Assembly (NCBI GenBank): GCA_026388155.1
Contig: JAPLKI010000022.1
Location: 310,001-374,000 of the forward strand
DNA: 64,000 nucleotides
Direction of reading: 5' to 3'
Source: Elusimicrobiota bacterium
Lineage (GTDB): Bacteria > Elusimicrobiota > Elusimicrobia > Elusimicrobiales > UBA9959
Below the pieces are notes generated by a model. The model saw nothing but the letters and a program-made list of their open reading frames with translations, was not told where the DNA came from and ran no database searches. How positions within the stretch are numbered: the stretch's first letter is position 1; each line of letters starts with the position of its first letter. Positions 26,998 through 35,588 of the stretch are shown here, piece by piece. The position numbers and the translations under genes are program-made.

Positions 26998-28485
26998 ATG
27001 AAAGCGGCTATGAAAACTAAAATCTGGTTTTTTGTTTTTACCATTTCTTTTGTCGCCTGCGATGTTTCTGCCCGGGAGGCGGCGTTCGCGGGTAAATTTT
27101 ATCCGGCGGACAAGGCGGAACTGACCGCCTTTGTCGATAAGGCTCTGGCCGCCGCTCCGGCTCCCAAGGCGGATTCAAAAGTTATAGCGATTTTGGCGCC
27201 TCACGCCGGCTACCCATATTCAGGCCGCGCGGCCGCTTATGCCTACAAGCTCACAGCTGACAGTTATGACCTGGTGGTAATTCTCAGCACGGCTCACACT
27301 AAGTCGGTTAAAGGAGCGGCCTTGCTCGCCTCCGGCTTTTACGAAACACCGCTCGGGCGCGTGCCGGTAGATGAAAAACTTTCGCGCGAGCTTATAAAGG
27401 CGGACCCGCTTTTTACCGACGACGCCGCGGCTCACTTAAACGAGCATGCCGTTGAAGTGCAGCTGCCCTTTCTCCAGCGCAGACTGAAAAAACCGTTTAA
27501 GCTTGTGGCCGGCGTGATGAATTCCGAAAACCTTCCCGACCTGCTCAAAGTCGGCCGGGTGCTGGCCTCAAAACTCAAAGGCCGCAAGGTATTGCTTGTT
27601 ATTTCTTCCGATATGTCGCATTATCCGGAGCATGAAACGGCCCGCGCCGTTGACCTTACGCAGGCGCTTGCCCTGCAAACCATGTCGCCGGAATATTTTC
27701 AGCTGACCGGCATGGCTTTAATGTCAAAAGGCGTGGCCGGGCTTGAAACCTGCGCCTGCGGCTCGGCCGCCATAACGGCCGGGCTTGAGGCCGCAAAACA
27801 GCTTGGGGCGGGGGAATTTGTGAATCTGAAATACGGAGATTCCTATGACGAGGCCCCTGAAATTTCGGAAAAGGGCAGGGTGGTGGGTTACCTCGCGGGC
27901 GTTTTTATCGCAAAACCAAAAGCTGAACCGTACAAAATAAAATTTGACGCCGGACGCAAGGATCTGCTGCTTAAAACGGCCAGGGCGGTTATTGCCGAGG
28001 TGCTGGCGGGTTCAAAGCCGCGCGCGGAGCTTGAAAAAACGGATTACGCTTTGAATCTGCCCGCGGCCGTTTTTGTGACGCTTACAAAAAGCGGCGCGCT
28101 CCGCGGCTGCATAGGCACGATTGAGCCGCAAATGGCGCTGCTGGACGCCGTTAAGTACGCCGCGATATCGGCCGCTTTCAGCGACCACCGTTTTGAGCCG
28201 CTTACAAAAGAAGAGCTGCCGGGCATAAAAATAGAGATTTCCGCGCTTTCGCGCTTAGAGCGGGTTGCTTCCGCCAAAAACATAACTCCGGTCCGCCACG
28301 GCGTGGTGGTCCGCAACGGCGGCCAGTCGGGCCTGTTCCTGCCGCAGGTTTGGGAACAGATTCCGGGAAAAGAAGATTTTTTAAGCGAACTGTGTTCCCA
28401 GAAAGCCGGCCTGCCGCGCGATTGCTGGAAAGACCCCAAAACGGAACTCTACACCTTCACCGTAGAAGCCTTTAAGGAAAAATAA
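26998..28485 (+). CDS. MEMO1-AMMECR1 fusion (AmmeMemoRadiSam proteins B and A), exported
   Basis: A 495-residue fusion. An ATG at 27010 is an alternative start. The N-terminus is a signal peptide (KIWFFVFTISFVACDVSA) with a borderline lipobox. Residues about 25-300 are MEMO1-like, with metal-site candidates in APHAGYPYSG, STAHTKS, NEHAVEVQLPFLQ and ETCACGSAA. Residues about 315-495 are AMMECR1-like with the signature LRGCIGTIEPQ. In many bacteria these are separate genes beside the radical SAM partner found here at 24666. Export of the fusion is unusual but agrees with the membrane anchor on the radical SAM enzyme. Its exact chemistry is unknown. Confidence 0.9.
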   Translation: MKAAMKTKIWFFVFTISFVACDVSAREAAFAGKFYPADKAELTAFVDKALAAAPAPKADSKVIAILAPHAGYPYSGRAAAYAYKLTADSYDLVVILSTAHTKSVKGAALLASGFYETPLGRVPVDEKLSRELIKADPLFTDDAAAHLNEHAVEVQLPFLQRRLKKPFKLVAGVMNSENLPDLLKVGRVLASKLKGRKVLLVISSDMSHYPEHETARAVDLTQALALQTMSPEYFQLTGMALMSKGVAGLETCACGSAAITAGLEAAKQLGAGEFVNLKYGDSYDEAPEISEKGRVVGYLAGVFIAKPKAEPYKIKFDAGRKDLLLKTARAVIAEVLAGSKPRAELEKTDYALNLPAAVFVTLTKSGALRGCIGTIEPQMALLDAVKYAAISAAFSDHRFEPLTKEELPGIKIEISALSRLERVASAKNITPVRHGVVVRNGGQSGLFLPQVWEQIPGKEDFLSELCSQKAGLPRDCWKDPKTELYTFTVEAFKEK

Positions 28486-28847
28486 TAATTGTAAAGAAAG
28501 GGAGCCAGTGGATTTTCCGTGCGCTCCAAGACCGGGTTTTATCGGGAAGAAGGCTGGGGTCTTCCGCCGGTTCCGGAACTCGGCAAAAAAACAAGGTTTT
28601 TTGCCTCAAACATCCTCGCCGTCCCTGAGGGATACGCTACAGACCCCGGCCTTAAAACTCTCAAAGGAGCGCGCAGAAAACCCGCTGGCTCCCTTGTTTA
28701 TATTACATGTCCCCACCCTTAATATCGGTACAGTGATAATTACCCGCCCAGTGGAAAACTTCGCAAAAATTTATAAAAATACCGCTGATTTTTGCAGAAA
28801 AGGTACAGGAAAGGTAGACGCTACCTTTCCTTTTATGTACATGCCTT
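28486..28847. other. Intergenic region with a 194-bp inverted-repeat element
   Basis: No gene is supported. Arms of 28 bases at 28500-28527 and 28666-28693 are inverted copies matching at 24 of 28 positions, with all four differences transitions. Weaker similarity continues inward (AAGGCTGGGGTCT against AAGGCCGGGGTCT). A separate terminator lies at 28808-28834. Confidence 0.6.
28808..28834 (+). terminator. Rho-independent terminator
   Basis: GGAAAGGTAG and CTACCTTTCC form a perfect 10-bp stem with an ACG loop followed by TTTT. It can end + strand transcription coming from the MEMO1-AMMECR1 gene. Confidence 0.8.
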
Positions 28848-30893
28848 TTAACGGCAGTATTTTTTGACCGCGTGTTCTGCCCCCGCGTATCCCGATATAA
28901 AAGCGTCCTCCAAGTCTTCGCAGGCGCTCGTTCTGTCTTTCAGGTTTAAATATGAAACGCCGCGGTTAAAACGGGCTATGCTGTCGTTAGGGTTCAGTTT
29001 TAATAAATTACTGAAATTATCAACCGCTCCGGCGAAATCGCCTGTTTTTACCATAAGCGCGCCCCTGTTGTAGTAAGCTTTGGCAAATAATGGATTCACC
29101 AGGATAGACTTGGTAAAATCCTGCATAGCTGATTCCACATTGCCCGACTCGTAATACGCCCAGCCTCTGTTATTGTACGCTTCAGCATATACAGGGTTCA
29201 GCAGGATAGCTTTAGTGTAATCTTGTATAGCTGACGTCCTATCGCCCGATTCGTAATACGCCCAGCCTCTGTTATTATACGCGTCAGCATATGCGGGATT
29301 CAGCAGGATGGCTTTATTATAATCTTGCATAGCTGCTGCTTTATCGCCCAATTCGTAATGCGCCCAGCCTCTGTTGTTATATGCCTCGGCAATTGTCGCG
29401 TCCATGCTTATAGCGCTATTCAGATCCCGCAGCGCGTCCTTGTATTCGTTAAGAATAGTGTAAACACATCCCCTGGCCGCTAAGGCGGCGGCAAAGCGGG
29501 GGTTGTATTCCAAGGCTTTGGTATAATCCTGCAGCGCACCGATCATGTCCCCTTTCCTGTATTTAACGTTGCCCCTTATCCAGTAGCCGTGATGACTATT
29601 GGGATACTTTTTAATGACATCGGCAAAAAGAGTTTCACCGTCTTGCCACGCTCCTATGCGCTTCCAGGCATGGTACGAAAATATAATTATTGAAATATAC
29701 AGCCCGGCTATGACAAGGTTTTTTACCTGTTTTTTTTCGATATCCGAAATCCATTGCCCCGCGATATAAAATAAACCGATGTAAGGCATGTAGGTGTAGC
29801 GTTCAGCCGTGACGGCGATGCCGACGGGAATAATTTGCAGCATAATGGAAATGGTCGTCAAAAAAAAGCAAACGCCGAACGCTATTTCCTTTCGTAATGA
29901 ATTGGGCCTGAATAAAAGCCAGGCAATGAACGCTAAAAAAGGCAAAGATGCGTAGTACTGCCAGGGCAGCGCTCCGCCTTGAGTTCCGGGATAATAGTGC
30001 ATGACCGATAAACCGAACGGAACAGCCGACTTTACAATGTAAAATGCAACGGCATATGTAAAGATGAATATATTGTCGACCAGCCCGTAATGCAAAGAAA
30101 CGTAACTGAGCGCGCCTCCGGCCTGCTGCGAAAGTATCGCCAGTGTTCCGAAAAGCAGCGACAGGAGAAAAAACGGAATTTTTTCCAACAATAGCCTTCT
30201 GCCGATATTTCTTCCTTTATAAACATCGATCGCGATCAAAAGCACGGGCAATGTAACCGCCGCGGATTTGGAAAGAAGCGAAGCTGAGAAAAACAATACC
30301 GCTCCCATAAAGTGCTTAACCCGATAACCGAGGTCGATGTAACGCAGATAGACAAGCAGCGATAACAGGTAGAAAAATGTATACAGCATGTCTTTCAGTT
30401 CGGAAACCCAGGCCACTGATTCCACGTGCATGGGATGTACGGCAAATAAAATAGAAACCACAAGAGCCGCAGGTTTTTTGCCGCTTAACTTCCTGATAAA
30501 TTGAAAAACAAGCCATGTGTTTATCAGATGCAGCGATACATTCAGCAGATGATAGGGCATGGGATTTATTCCGAAGCATGTGTATTCGGCTAAATATGCG
30601 AGCATGGTCAGCGGATGGTAGTTGCTGTTGTAAAAAGTGGTGAAAATCGCTTTAATGCCGTTCACGCTGAAATTCCTGATAAACGGGTTTTGCAGAATGT
30701 ACATATCGTCATCAAGACCGGCAAAACCATTGTGAAGCGCCCTGAAGTAAATTAAAGCGGTAAATGCCAGAACCGCCATAGGCGCCCATTTCTGAATAGC
30801 GGTAAAAACTTCTTTTTTCCACGAACGGGGTGCTGGCTTTGCTTTTTGATTTATGTTTTTTTTGGGATTATCGGACAGATGTGCAGTAGACAT
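28848..30893 (-). CDS. TMTC-like membrane protein: GT-C glycosyltransferase-like domain plus TPRs
   Basis: A 681-residue protein. After a basic N-terminus come about ten membrane helices (37-425). The first extracytoplasmic loop holds GLDDDMYILQNPFI, the acidic motif expected for GT-C O-glycosyltransferases of the PMT/ArnT type. HPMHVESVAWVSELKD follows, as in TMTC/YfhO-like relatives. The C-terminal 240 residues are seven or so TPRs; three (about 500-600, AYNNRGWAYYESGD) are nearly identical also at DNA level, a recent expansion. It probably transfers a sugar from a lipid carrier to exported proteins, by analogy. Base composition is lower in GC than its neighbours, so it may be acquired. Confidence 0.78.
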   Translation of the reverse strand: MSTAHLSDNPKKNINQKAKPAPRSWKKEVFTAIQKWAPMAVLAFTALIYFRALHNGFAGLDDDMYILQNPFIRNFSVNGIKAIFTTFYNSNYHPLTMLAYLAEYTCFGINPMPYHLLNVSLHLINTWLVFQFIRKLSGKKPAALVVSILFAVHPMHVESVAWVSELKDMLYTFFYLLSLLVYLRYIDLGYRVKHFMGAVLFFSASLLSKSAAVTLPVLLIAIDVYKGRNIGRRLLLEKIPFFLLSLLFGTLAILSQQAGGALSYVSLHYGLVDNIFIFTYAVAFYIVKSAVPFGLSVMHYYPGTQGGALPWQYYASLPFLAFIAWLLFRPNSLRKEIAFGVCFFLTTISIMLQIIPVGIAVTAERYTYMPYIGLFYIAGQWISDIEKKQVKNLVIAGLYISIIIFSYHAWKRIGAWQDGETLFADVIKKYPNSHHGYWIRGNVKYRKGDMIGALQDYTKALEYNPRFAAALAARGCVYTILNEYKDALRDLNSAISMDATIAEAYNNRGWAHYELGDKAAAMQDYNKAILLNPAYADAYNNRGWAYYESGDRTSAIQDYTKAILLNPVYAEAYNNRGWAYYESGNVESAMQDFTKSILVNPLFAKAYYNRGALMVKTGDFAGAVDNFSNLLKLNPNDSIARFNRGVSYLNLKDRTSACEDLEDAFISGYAGAEHAVKKYCR

Positions 30894-31002
30894 ATGGGTT
30901 GTCAGCGCGGGTTCCCTCGTCGCCTGAAGTTTCCGGAAGCCCTTGAAATCTGTAAAGGCAAGCCGCTACCGACTATAATACAAAAAATTTGAAATCCTGT
31001 GA

Positions 31003-33147
31003 TCAAGGAGCTGCCGGTCTTTCAGCAGTCCCGAAATAATATTTGCCGTCTATGATTAAGGCCAGAAGCGCCGCCGCGGCCGATAGGATGAAAGCGGATG
31101 TCAGGCCCCATAGCGGCACGGCGAAGGCCGAGGCCGCAAAAGCCCCGAGCGCCGCGCCCGCCAGGTCGCGCGCGTAAACGCCGGGCCCTCTCTGCGGATT
31201 CAGGGCCGAGGCGCATGAAAAATACCAGCCTGAGATCGCGCCCGCCGCCGCCAGCGCTGCAACGGCGCAAATGAAAACCGTGTTAATGCCGCAGGAGAGA
31301 GTGTTTTTTACGACCGCCGCCGCTAAAATTGAAAGCCCCAGCGCCATAAATTCCGCACGCACCAGCACGGTTTCGCGCTTTTTGAACGGCGTAAGCGCGC
31401 CCAAGGCCGCGCCTGCCATAAAAGCCGAAAACAGCGCACCAAGCTTCCAGGCAAGCTGGCCGGTCAGCGTCTGAAAAACCAGGATCAATCCCGCTTCAAA
31501 AGCCATTCCCCAGAAGCCTATCAGCAAAGAAGATGCCCCGGCTGGTTCCTTCCATGTTGCCGAGGACCCGAAAAGGCCGGCGAACGAAACAATAAGTATA
31601 AGCGCCGTAAGCGCGAGGCCTAAAAGCATAGAGGGCGTTGCCACCATGGCAAGCCACAGCCGCCAGAAGTAGAAATATGAAATGGGGTCCATGTCCGAGT
31701 TTACCCGAGGGTTCTTTATTTTCTCAAGCGAAGCCTGCGCCCATCGGGCGCGATAGGGGTCAAGCAAAAAAGGAAAAGCGCTTGGCACGGCGTTGCGGTT
31801 CTTCAGCTTTCTTGCGGCGTAAGCTCCTGTCATGGCCGAGGGGTCCAGGTTAACCGGTTTGGCTGAAGCTATTATCGTCAGCCTGTTCGCCGCCGGTATA
31901 AGCGTAATATTTCCAAAAGCCCCGCGCGCGGTATTTATCAGGCAGGCGGCCAGATAGCCCTGCTCCGGTGAAATATAATTTTCCGAGAAAGGCAGTTCAA
32001 AAACAAGCAGGCCGTCAGGCGTTAATTTTTGGGCGGCAAGGCGGAAAAATTCCAGCGTATAAAGACGGTTTGCCGCCGCGTTTACGGGGCCGCCCGAGGC
32101 GAGCATTATGGCCGTGTAACTGTCGGTGGAAGAGGCCAGCAGCCGGCGGGCGTCTTCGTTCGTTATTTTAACGGCGCCGGGTTTTAAGGTCAGTTTGCCA
32201 AGTATATACTCCGCTCTGAAGCGATCCGGCTCCGCTACTTCAAGAACTCCGGGTTTATGCTTAAGCAGTTCCTGCGCCGCAAAAAAAGCTTTTTCACCGG
32301 CTGCAAGTATTTTCAGCGGTTTTGCCCGCGCAAGCAGCGGCAGGGCGAAAGTTTCATAAGTTCCGCTTTCATCGGGCAAAGCGGCAAGCAGCGCTCCGTT
32401 TTCTGTGATCTCCGTGACGGCGCCGGAAGCGGCGGAAACTGCCAGGCGGGAGCCGGTTGAATTAAACACCTCCGCCGGCCGCGCTCCGCCTTTAAGAAAC
32501 ACGCTTCGCGCATCGCCCCGCCAGAAAAAGGCAAGCACAGCCATTGTCGCGGCTAAAGCCAATATTTTAAGCGGTTTGACAGACTTGCTGGCTGTTATTT
32601 GCGACTTGTGGGCCTGTAACAGCGCCGCCGCGGCAAGTACCCCGCTACAGGCTGACGTCAGCCTGAGCGGGCTGAAACCCGGGAAATAGCGCAAATACAA
32701 CAGGGCGCAAATTCCGGCCAGCGCCCCGCCTGCCGCCTCCGCAGCGTAGAAGGGAATTCCGCGCTTGCGCAGACTGGCGGCCGCAGCAACGCCTCCGGCG
32801 AGTCCCGCCGGCATGGTGAGCAGAAGAGTTCCCGCGATCATTTCGAAGAAACCCGGCATAAGGCCTGTTTGGGCCAGCCGCGCGGCCTGCCTTGCGGCCA
32901 GCATGCAAGCCGGTACGGACAGGGCAAAAAAGGCGAAAGAAAAAGCCGCGGCGTTTTCTTGTTCAACAAGGGCGTCAAGCCGCCTGTTTTGGCGCGCGGC
33001 CCTGATGCCGGCCCCGGTCCAGAAAAGCCAGAAAGCCAAAGCGCAGGCTATGGAAAGTTCGTGCGCCGTGAAGAGAAAAGATATTTCCCGCAGCAGCAGC
33101 GCTTGCGAGAGAAGGGCGAAAAAACCGAAGATAAAAAACAAAAGCAT
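31003..33147 (-). CDS. Membrane protein with embedded spermidine-synthase-like domain
   Basis: A 714-residue protein. Membrane helices occupy about 1-205 (MLLFFIFGFFALLSQALLLR) and 480-710. Between them is a Rossmann-like methyltransferase-fold domain (about 230-470) resembling polyamine aminopropyltransferases: ILAAGEKAFFAAQELLKH, LEVAEPDRF and LTPDGLLVFELPFSENY. Fused MFS-like/spermidine-synthase proteins of this layout are widespread and mostly uncharacterised. The usual catalytic acidic residues of SpeE are not obvious, so polyamine synthesis should not be assumed. It is divergent from the ferredoxin-type gene at 33169 with only 21 bases between start codons. Confidence 0.75.
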   Translation of the reverse strand: MLLFFIFGFFALLSQALLLREISFLFTAHELSIACALAFWLFWTGAGIRAARQNRRLDALVEQENAAAFSFAFFALSVPACMLAARQAARLAQTGLMPGFFEMIAGTLLLTMPAGLAGGVAAAASLRKRGIPFYAAEAAGGALAGICALLYLRYFPGFSPLRLTSACSGVLAAAALLQAHKSQITASKSVKPLKILALAATMAVLAFFWRGDARSVFLKGGARPAEVFNSTGSRLAVSAASGAVTEITENGALLAALPDESGTYETFALPLLARAKPLKILAAGEKAFFAAQELLKHKPGVLEVAEPDRFRAEYILGKLTLKPGAVKITNEDARRLLASSTDSYTAIMLASGGPVNAAANRLYTLEFFRLAAQKLTPDGLLVFELPFSENYISPEQGYLAACLINTARGAFGNITLIPAANRLTIIASAKPVNLDPSAMTGAYAARKLKNRNAVPSAFPFLLDPYRARWAQASLEKIKNPRVNSDMDPISYFYFWRLWLAMVATPSMLLGLALTALILIVSFAGLFGSSATWKEPAGASSLLIGFWGMAFEAGLILVFQTLTGQLAWKLGALFSAFMAGAALGALTPFKKRETVLVRAEFMALGLSILAAAVVKNTLSCGINTVFICAVAALAAAGAISGWYFSCASALNPQRGPGVYARDLAGAALGAFAASAFAVPLWGLTSAFILSAAAALLALIIDGKYYFGTAERPAAP

Positions 33148-33168
33148 ATATTTTTTATATTATATTAC
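33148..33168. promoter_or_regulatory. 21-bp A/T-only divergent promoter region
   Basis: The whole gap between the two divergent ATGs is 20 A/T bases and one C. It reads TATATTATATT toward the + gene and TAATATAATATAA on the other strand, so -10-like boxes for both directions overlap. Neither gene has a Shine-Dalgarno site, so both messages may be leaderless. Confidence 0.4.
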
Positions 33169-34299
33169 ATGCTCCCGGATTATAAAAAGTTATTTCCCGC
33201 GCTGGTCTTCGCAGCGCTGGTTTTTGTCCCGGTCGCCGTGTTCTCAAACCTGATAGTTTCGCGGGAGATCAGCCCTTTTTACGCTATAGCCTGGGCACTA
33301 TTTGCGGGCGGCACGGCTTTTGCCGTTTTTTACACCGGCAGGGTATCATTTTTCAGGCGTATATTTTTTTCGGCTTCCGCCCTGGCTTTTCTGATACATT
33401 TTAAACTCGGCCTTCTTTTAAAAGGCTTTCACCTTTCCTGCTTTAAAGATACTCCTTACTGCCACATCGCCATCGCGCCCTCTTTTCTGAATTACCTCTA
33501 CCAGCAATACCTGGCGGTGATGAGCGGCGGGTGGAAATTGTGGGGCCCTTTAAGCCTGGTATTTCTCTGGCTGTTCGCCACGCTTGTCCTGGGCAGGGGC
33601 TGGTGTTCCTGGACCTGTTTTTATGGAGGCATTGACGACGGGCTTTCGGCCCTGCCGAAGAAGGCGCTTTTGAAGACGGAAAAGTCGGGGCTGAAACTGC
33701 GGGATTTTCCGGCCGCGCTTCTTATTTTTCTGCTTCTGATTTCTTTCGCCAATATGGCGCCGTCTTACTGCCTTTGGCTTTGCCCTTTCAAGCTGACCGG
33801 AGTTTTTCTTGACCCTGACGATGCCTTGATCCGTAAAATACAATATGGCCTGATGGGACTGGCTCTTGCGGTTCTTGTTATCGGGCCCGTCCTGACAAAA
33901 AAAAGAACCTTCTGCTCTTTCCTTTGCCCATTCGGCGCCTGGCAGGCATTCTGGGGCAGGCTTAATCCTTTCAGAGTAAGCGTTGATCCGCAAAAATGTT
34001 CAGGCTGCCTGGCTTGCGTTAGCGCCTGTCCGATGTACGCCATTAACTGCGTGCCCGGGGGGAAAGCGGAAATCACCGCTTACTGTAACATGTGCGGGGA
34101 ATGCCTTAAAGCCTGCGGCAACGGGGGGATAAACTATTCTGTTTTAGGTTTTAGTTTCGGCTTGTCGCAGGAAGGTTTCTGGAAGCTTCTTAATCCGGAA
34201 AGTTTTTTTGTTTTTGCCGCGCTGACGCTTAGCGCCGTTTTCGCCTCGTTTTGGGCCCCGGCGGCATTGAGAGATGTTCTCAAATTGATCATGCCATAA
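33169..34299 (+). CDS. NapH/CcoG-like polyferredoxin membrane protein
   Basis: The start at 33169 (MLPDYKKLFPALVF) fits the first membrane helix. The longer frame would run back through the divergent gene. The 376-residue product has about five membrane helices. Cys motifs are CSWTCFYGG, CLWLCPFK and CSFLCPFGAWQ, followed by two 4Fe-4S ferredoxin clusters, CSGCLACVSACPM and CNMCGECLKAC. This is the layout of NapH/NosR/CcoG-type electron-transfer proteins, which pass electrons across or along the membrane. No nitrate or nitrous-oxide reductase is nearby; downstream are a zinc-ribbon peptide and a SafE-like membrane protein. The stop codon lies inside a GCCATAA repeat. Confidence 0.85.
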   Translation: MLPDYKKLFPALVFAALVFVPVAVFSNLIVSREISPFYAIAWALFAGGTAFAVFYTGRVSFFRRIFFSASALAFLIHFKLGLLLKGFHLSCFKDTPYCHIAIAPSFLNYLYQQYLAVMSGGWKLWGPLSLVFLWLFATLVLGRGWCSWTCFYGGIDDGLSALPKKALLKTEKSGLKLRDFPAALLIFLLLISFANMAPSYCLWLCPFKLTGVFLDPDDALIRKIQYGLMGLALAVLVIGPVLTKKRTFCSFLCPFGAWQAFWGRLNPFRVSVDPQKCSGCLACVSACPMYAINCVPGGKAEITAYCNMCGECLKACGNGGINYSVLGFSFGLSQEGFWKLLNPESFFVFAALTLSAVFASFWAPAALRDVLKLIMP

Positions 34300-34455
34300 G
34301 CCATAAGGGTGCTGCACCCGCCATAAGCTTTCAGCCATATGCCATACGCAGAAATCTTATGTAAGGTCTTCTGGAACTCCTTAAAAGCTTATGGCCTAAG
34401 GCATACGGCGTATGGCAGTTTCTCAGCCTACGGCTTAAAGCTTATGGTAGTATAG
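34297..34455. repeat. GCCATAA/GCCATAC heptad repeats, inverted pair
   Basis: GCCATAAGCCATAAGGG and GCCATATGCCATACGC face reverse-complement copies (GGCATACGGCGTATGGC, CTTAAAGCTTATGG) across the gap. The TAA stop of the upstream gene is part of the first unit. The same family occurs at 36968-37000 and 39178-39293. Confidence 0.7.
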
Positions 34456-34463
34456 GAGACCTT

Positions 34464-34658
34464 ATGCAAGAAGGTAAATGGCTTGACCCAAGGTATACCG
34501 ACAAAGAAATATTTGAAAAGGACTATCCCAAACTGGATCTCTCGGGTATGGATGTTAAATGTCCCGGGTGCAAAAATCAGGTGACGCTCAACCGCAAAAA
34601 CAACTCGCTAAAAGCCGCAGGCTGGTGCAAGCAGTGCAACAGAGCGGTGCATATATAA
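34464..34658 (+). CDS. Small zinc-ribbon protein
   Basis: A 64-residue protein with AGGAG five bases before the ATG. It ends with CPGCKNQVTLNRKNNSLKAA and CKQCNRAVH, that is two CxxC pairs 18 residues apart, which would hold one zinc (or a rubredoxin-like iron). The N-terminal 30 residues are charged and polar with no membrane segment, so it is cytoplasmic. It lies between the polyferredoxin membrane protein and a SafE-like protein on the same strand. Function unknown. Confidence 0.7.
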   Translation: MQEGKWLDPRYTDKEIFEKDYPKLDLSGMDVKCPGCKNQVTLNRKNNSLKAAGWCKQCNRAVHI

Positions 34659-34662
34659 CTAC

Positions 34663-34762
34663 AGCGAATAGCGAACAGCGAAATAGCGAATAGGGCTGGA
34701 GTTATTCCTTATTTGGTCGGTTTGCTCGTACATCATCACTATTCGCTAACCCCTATTCGCTG
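34663..34762. repeat. GCGAATA heptad repeat with inverted partner
   Basis: GCGAATAGCGAACAGCGAAAT is followed about 50 bases later by TATTCGCTAACCCCTATTCGC, its inverted partner. Family shared with 20404-20470, 25892-25906 and 62598-62628. Confidence 0.65.
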
Positions 34763-34767
34763 CCTCT

Positions 34768-35385
34768 ATGCCTGCACTTTTTTCAGAGGGTTTCCTTCTT
34801 GGTCTTTCCACCGGGGTATATTGCCTGGCTTCCTGCCTGCCGGTGCTCGCGCCGTATCTGCTTGCCGGCGGAAGCGGGTTTTGGAAAGCTAATTTGTTTA
34901 TTTTCCTTGAATTTTTGGCCGGGCGATTCCTGGCTTATATGCTTTTCGCGCTGGCCGCCGTCTCGTTCGGAAAATTATCGGGCCCCTATCTTCCGCCCAG
35001 AGTGCTTGCCGCGGGCATGGCCGTGACGGCGCTTTTAATGTTTTATTCCCTCTTTTCCGGACATCTCAAACAACACTCGTCTTGTCTTGCTTCGTTCCCG
35101 GCCGCCTGGGCCGAAAAGCGGATACCTTGTTTACTTGGTTTCCTGACCGGTATCAACATCTGTCCGCCTTTTGCCGCTGGTCTTTTGCGTCTTGTGGGTC
35201 TTGCCGATATACTTAAAGGTCTGGCTTATTTTGGGGGTTTTTTCGTGTCCACCTCTCTTTTTCTGCTTCCGGCACTCGCCCCGACGTCTTTTTTGAGCTC
35301 CAGATTAAAAAACATTGGCCGTATGACGCTGTTTTTGGCCGCATCATGGTATCTTTTACTCGGATTGAGAGGAATAGTTGGGTGA
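34768..35385 (+). CDS. Sulfite exporter TauE/SafE-like (DsbD-like) membrane protein
   Basis: A 205-residue protein of about six membrane helices. The N-terminal motif GLSTGVYCLASCLPVLAPYL and the mid-protein GFLTGINICPPFAAGL each carry Cys or Pro signatures seen in the SafE_2/UreH-like branch next to CcoG-type ferredoxins. Members are annotated as sulfite or metal exporters or as redox carriers. A role with the polyferredoxin protein at 33169 is suggested by the shared strand and spacing. No good ribosome-binding site is visible because a heptad repeat fills the upstream gap. Confidence 0.7.
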   Translation: MPALFSEGFLLGLSTGVYCLASCLPVLAPYLLAGGSGFWKANLFIFLEFLAGRFLAYMLFALAAVSFGKLSGPYLPPRVLAAGMAVTALLMFYSLFSGHLKQHSSCLASFPAAWAEKRIPCLLGFLTGINICPPFAAGLLRLVGLADILKGLAYFGGFFVSTSLFLLPALAPTSFLSSRLKNIGRMTLFLAASWYLLLGLRGIVG

Positions 35386-35546
35386 GGAAAGGATATAGGG
35401 GAGAGAGGCTAGGGATTCAGGGAATGAGTTCTTTATTCCTACCCTAAACCCTATTCTCTCACCCCTACCCGCTGCCAATATAGGTCCTTAGACCTATAAA
35501 GGCATAGGCCCTTTGACCTTGCATATATTAGGCCTTTGGTCTTATA
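35384..35546. repeat. TAGGG-type and TAGGCC/GGTC-type heptad repeats
   Basis: GGATATAGGGGAGAGAGGCTAGGG faces ACCCTAAACCCTATTC. After it, a second family (TAGGTCC, TTAGACC, ATAGGCC, TTAGGCC words) runs to 35546. Inverted arms are again apparent. Confidence 0.6.
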
Positions 35547-35548
35547 AT
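35519..35548 (+). promoter_or_regulatory. Candidate promoter of the zinc carboxypeptidase gene
   Basis: TTGCAT (35519-35524) and TATAAT (35543-35548) are 18 bases apart. The leader to the ATG at 35589 is about 35 bases and contains GGAGG. The boxes sit within the repeat tract. Confidence 0.45.
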
Positions 35549-35588
35549 CTAACAACTATTGATTTGTAACAACATGGAGGCATCCCGG

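Noticed and set aside
31003-33147. Naming the membrane protein as spermidine synthase
   Set aside because: Only the fold and general layout match; SpeE catalytic residues are not evident and the membrane halves are extra.
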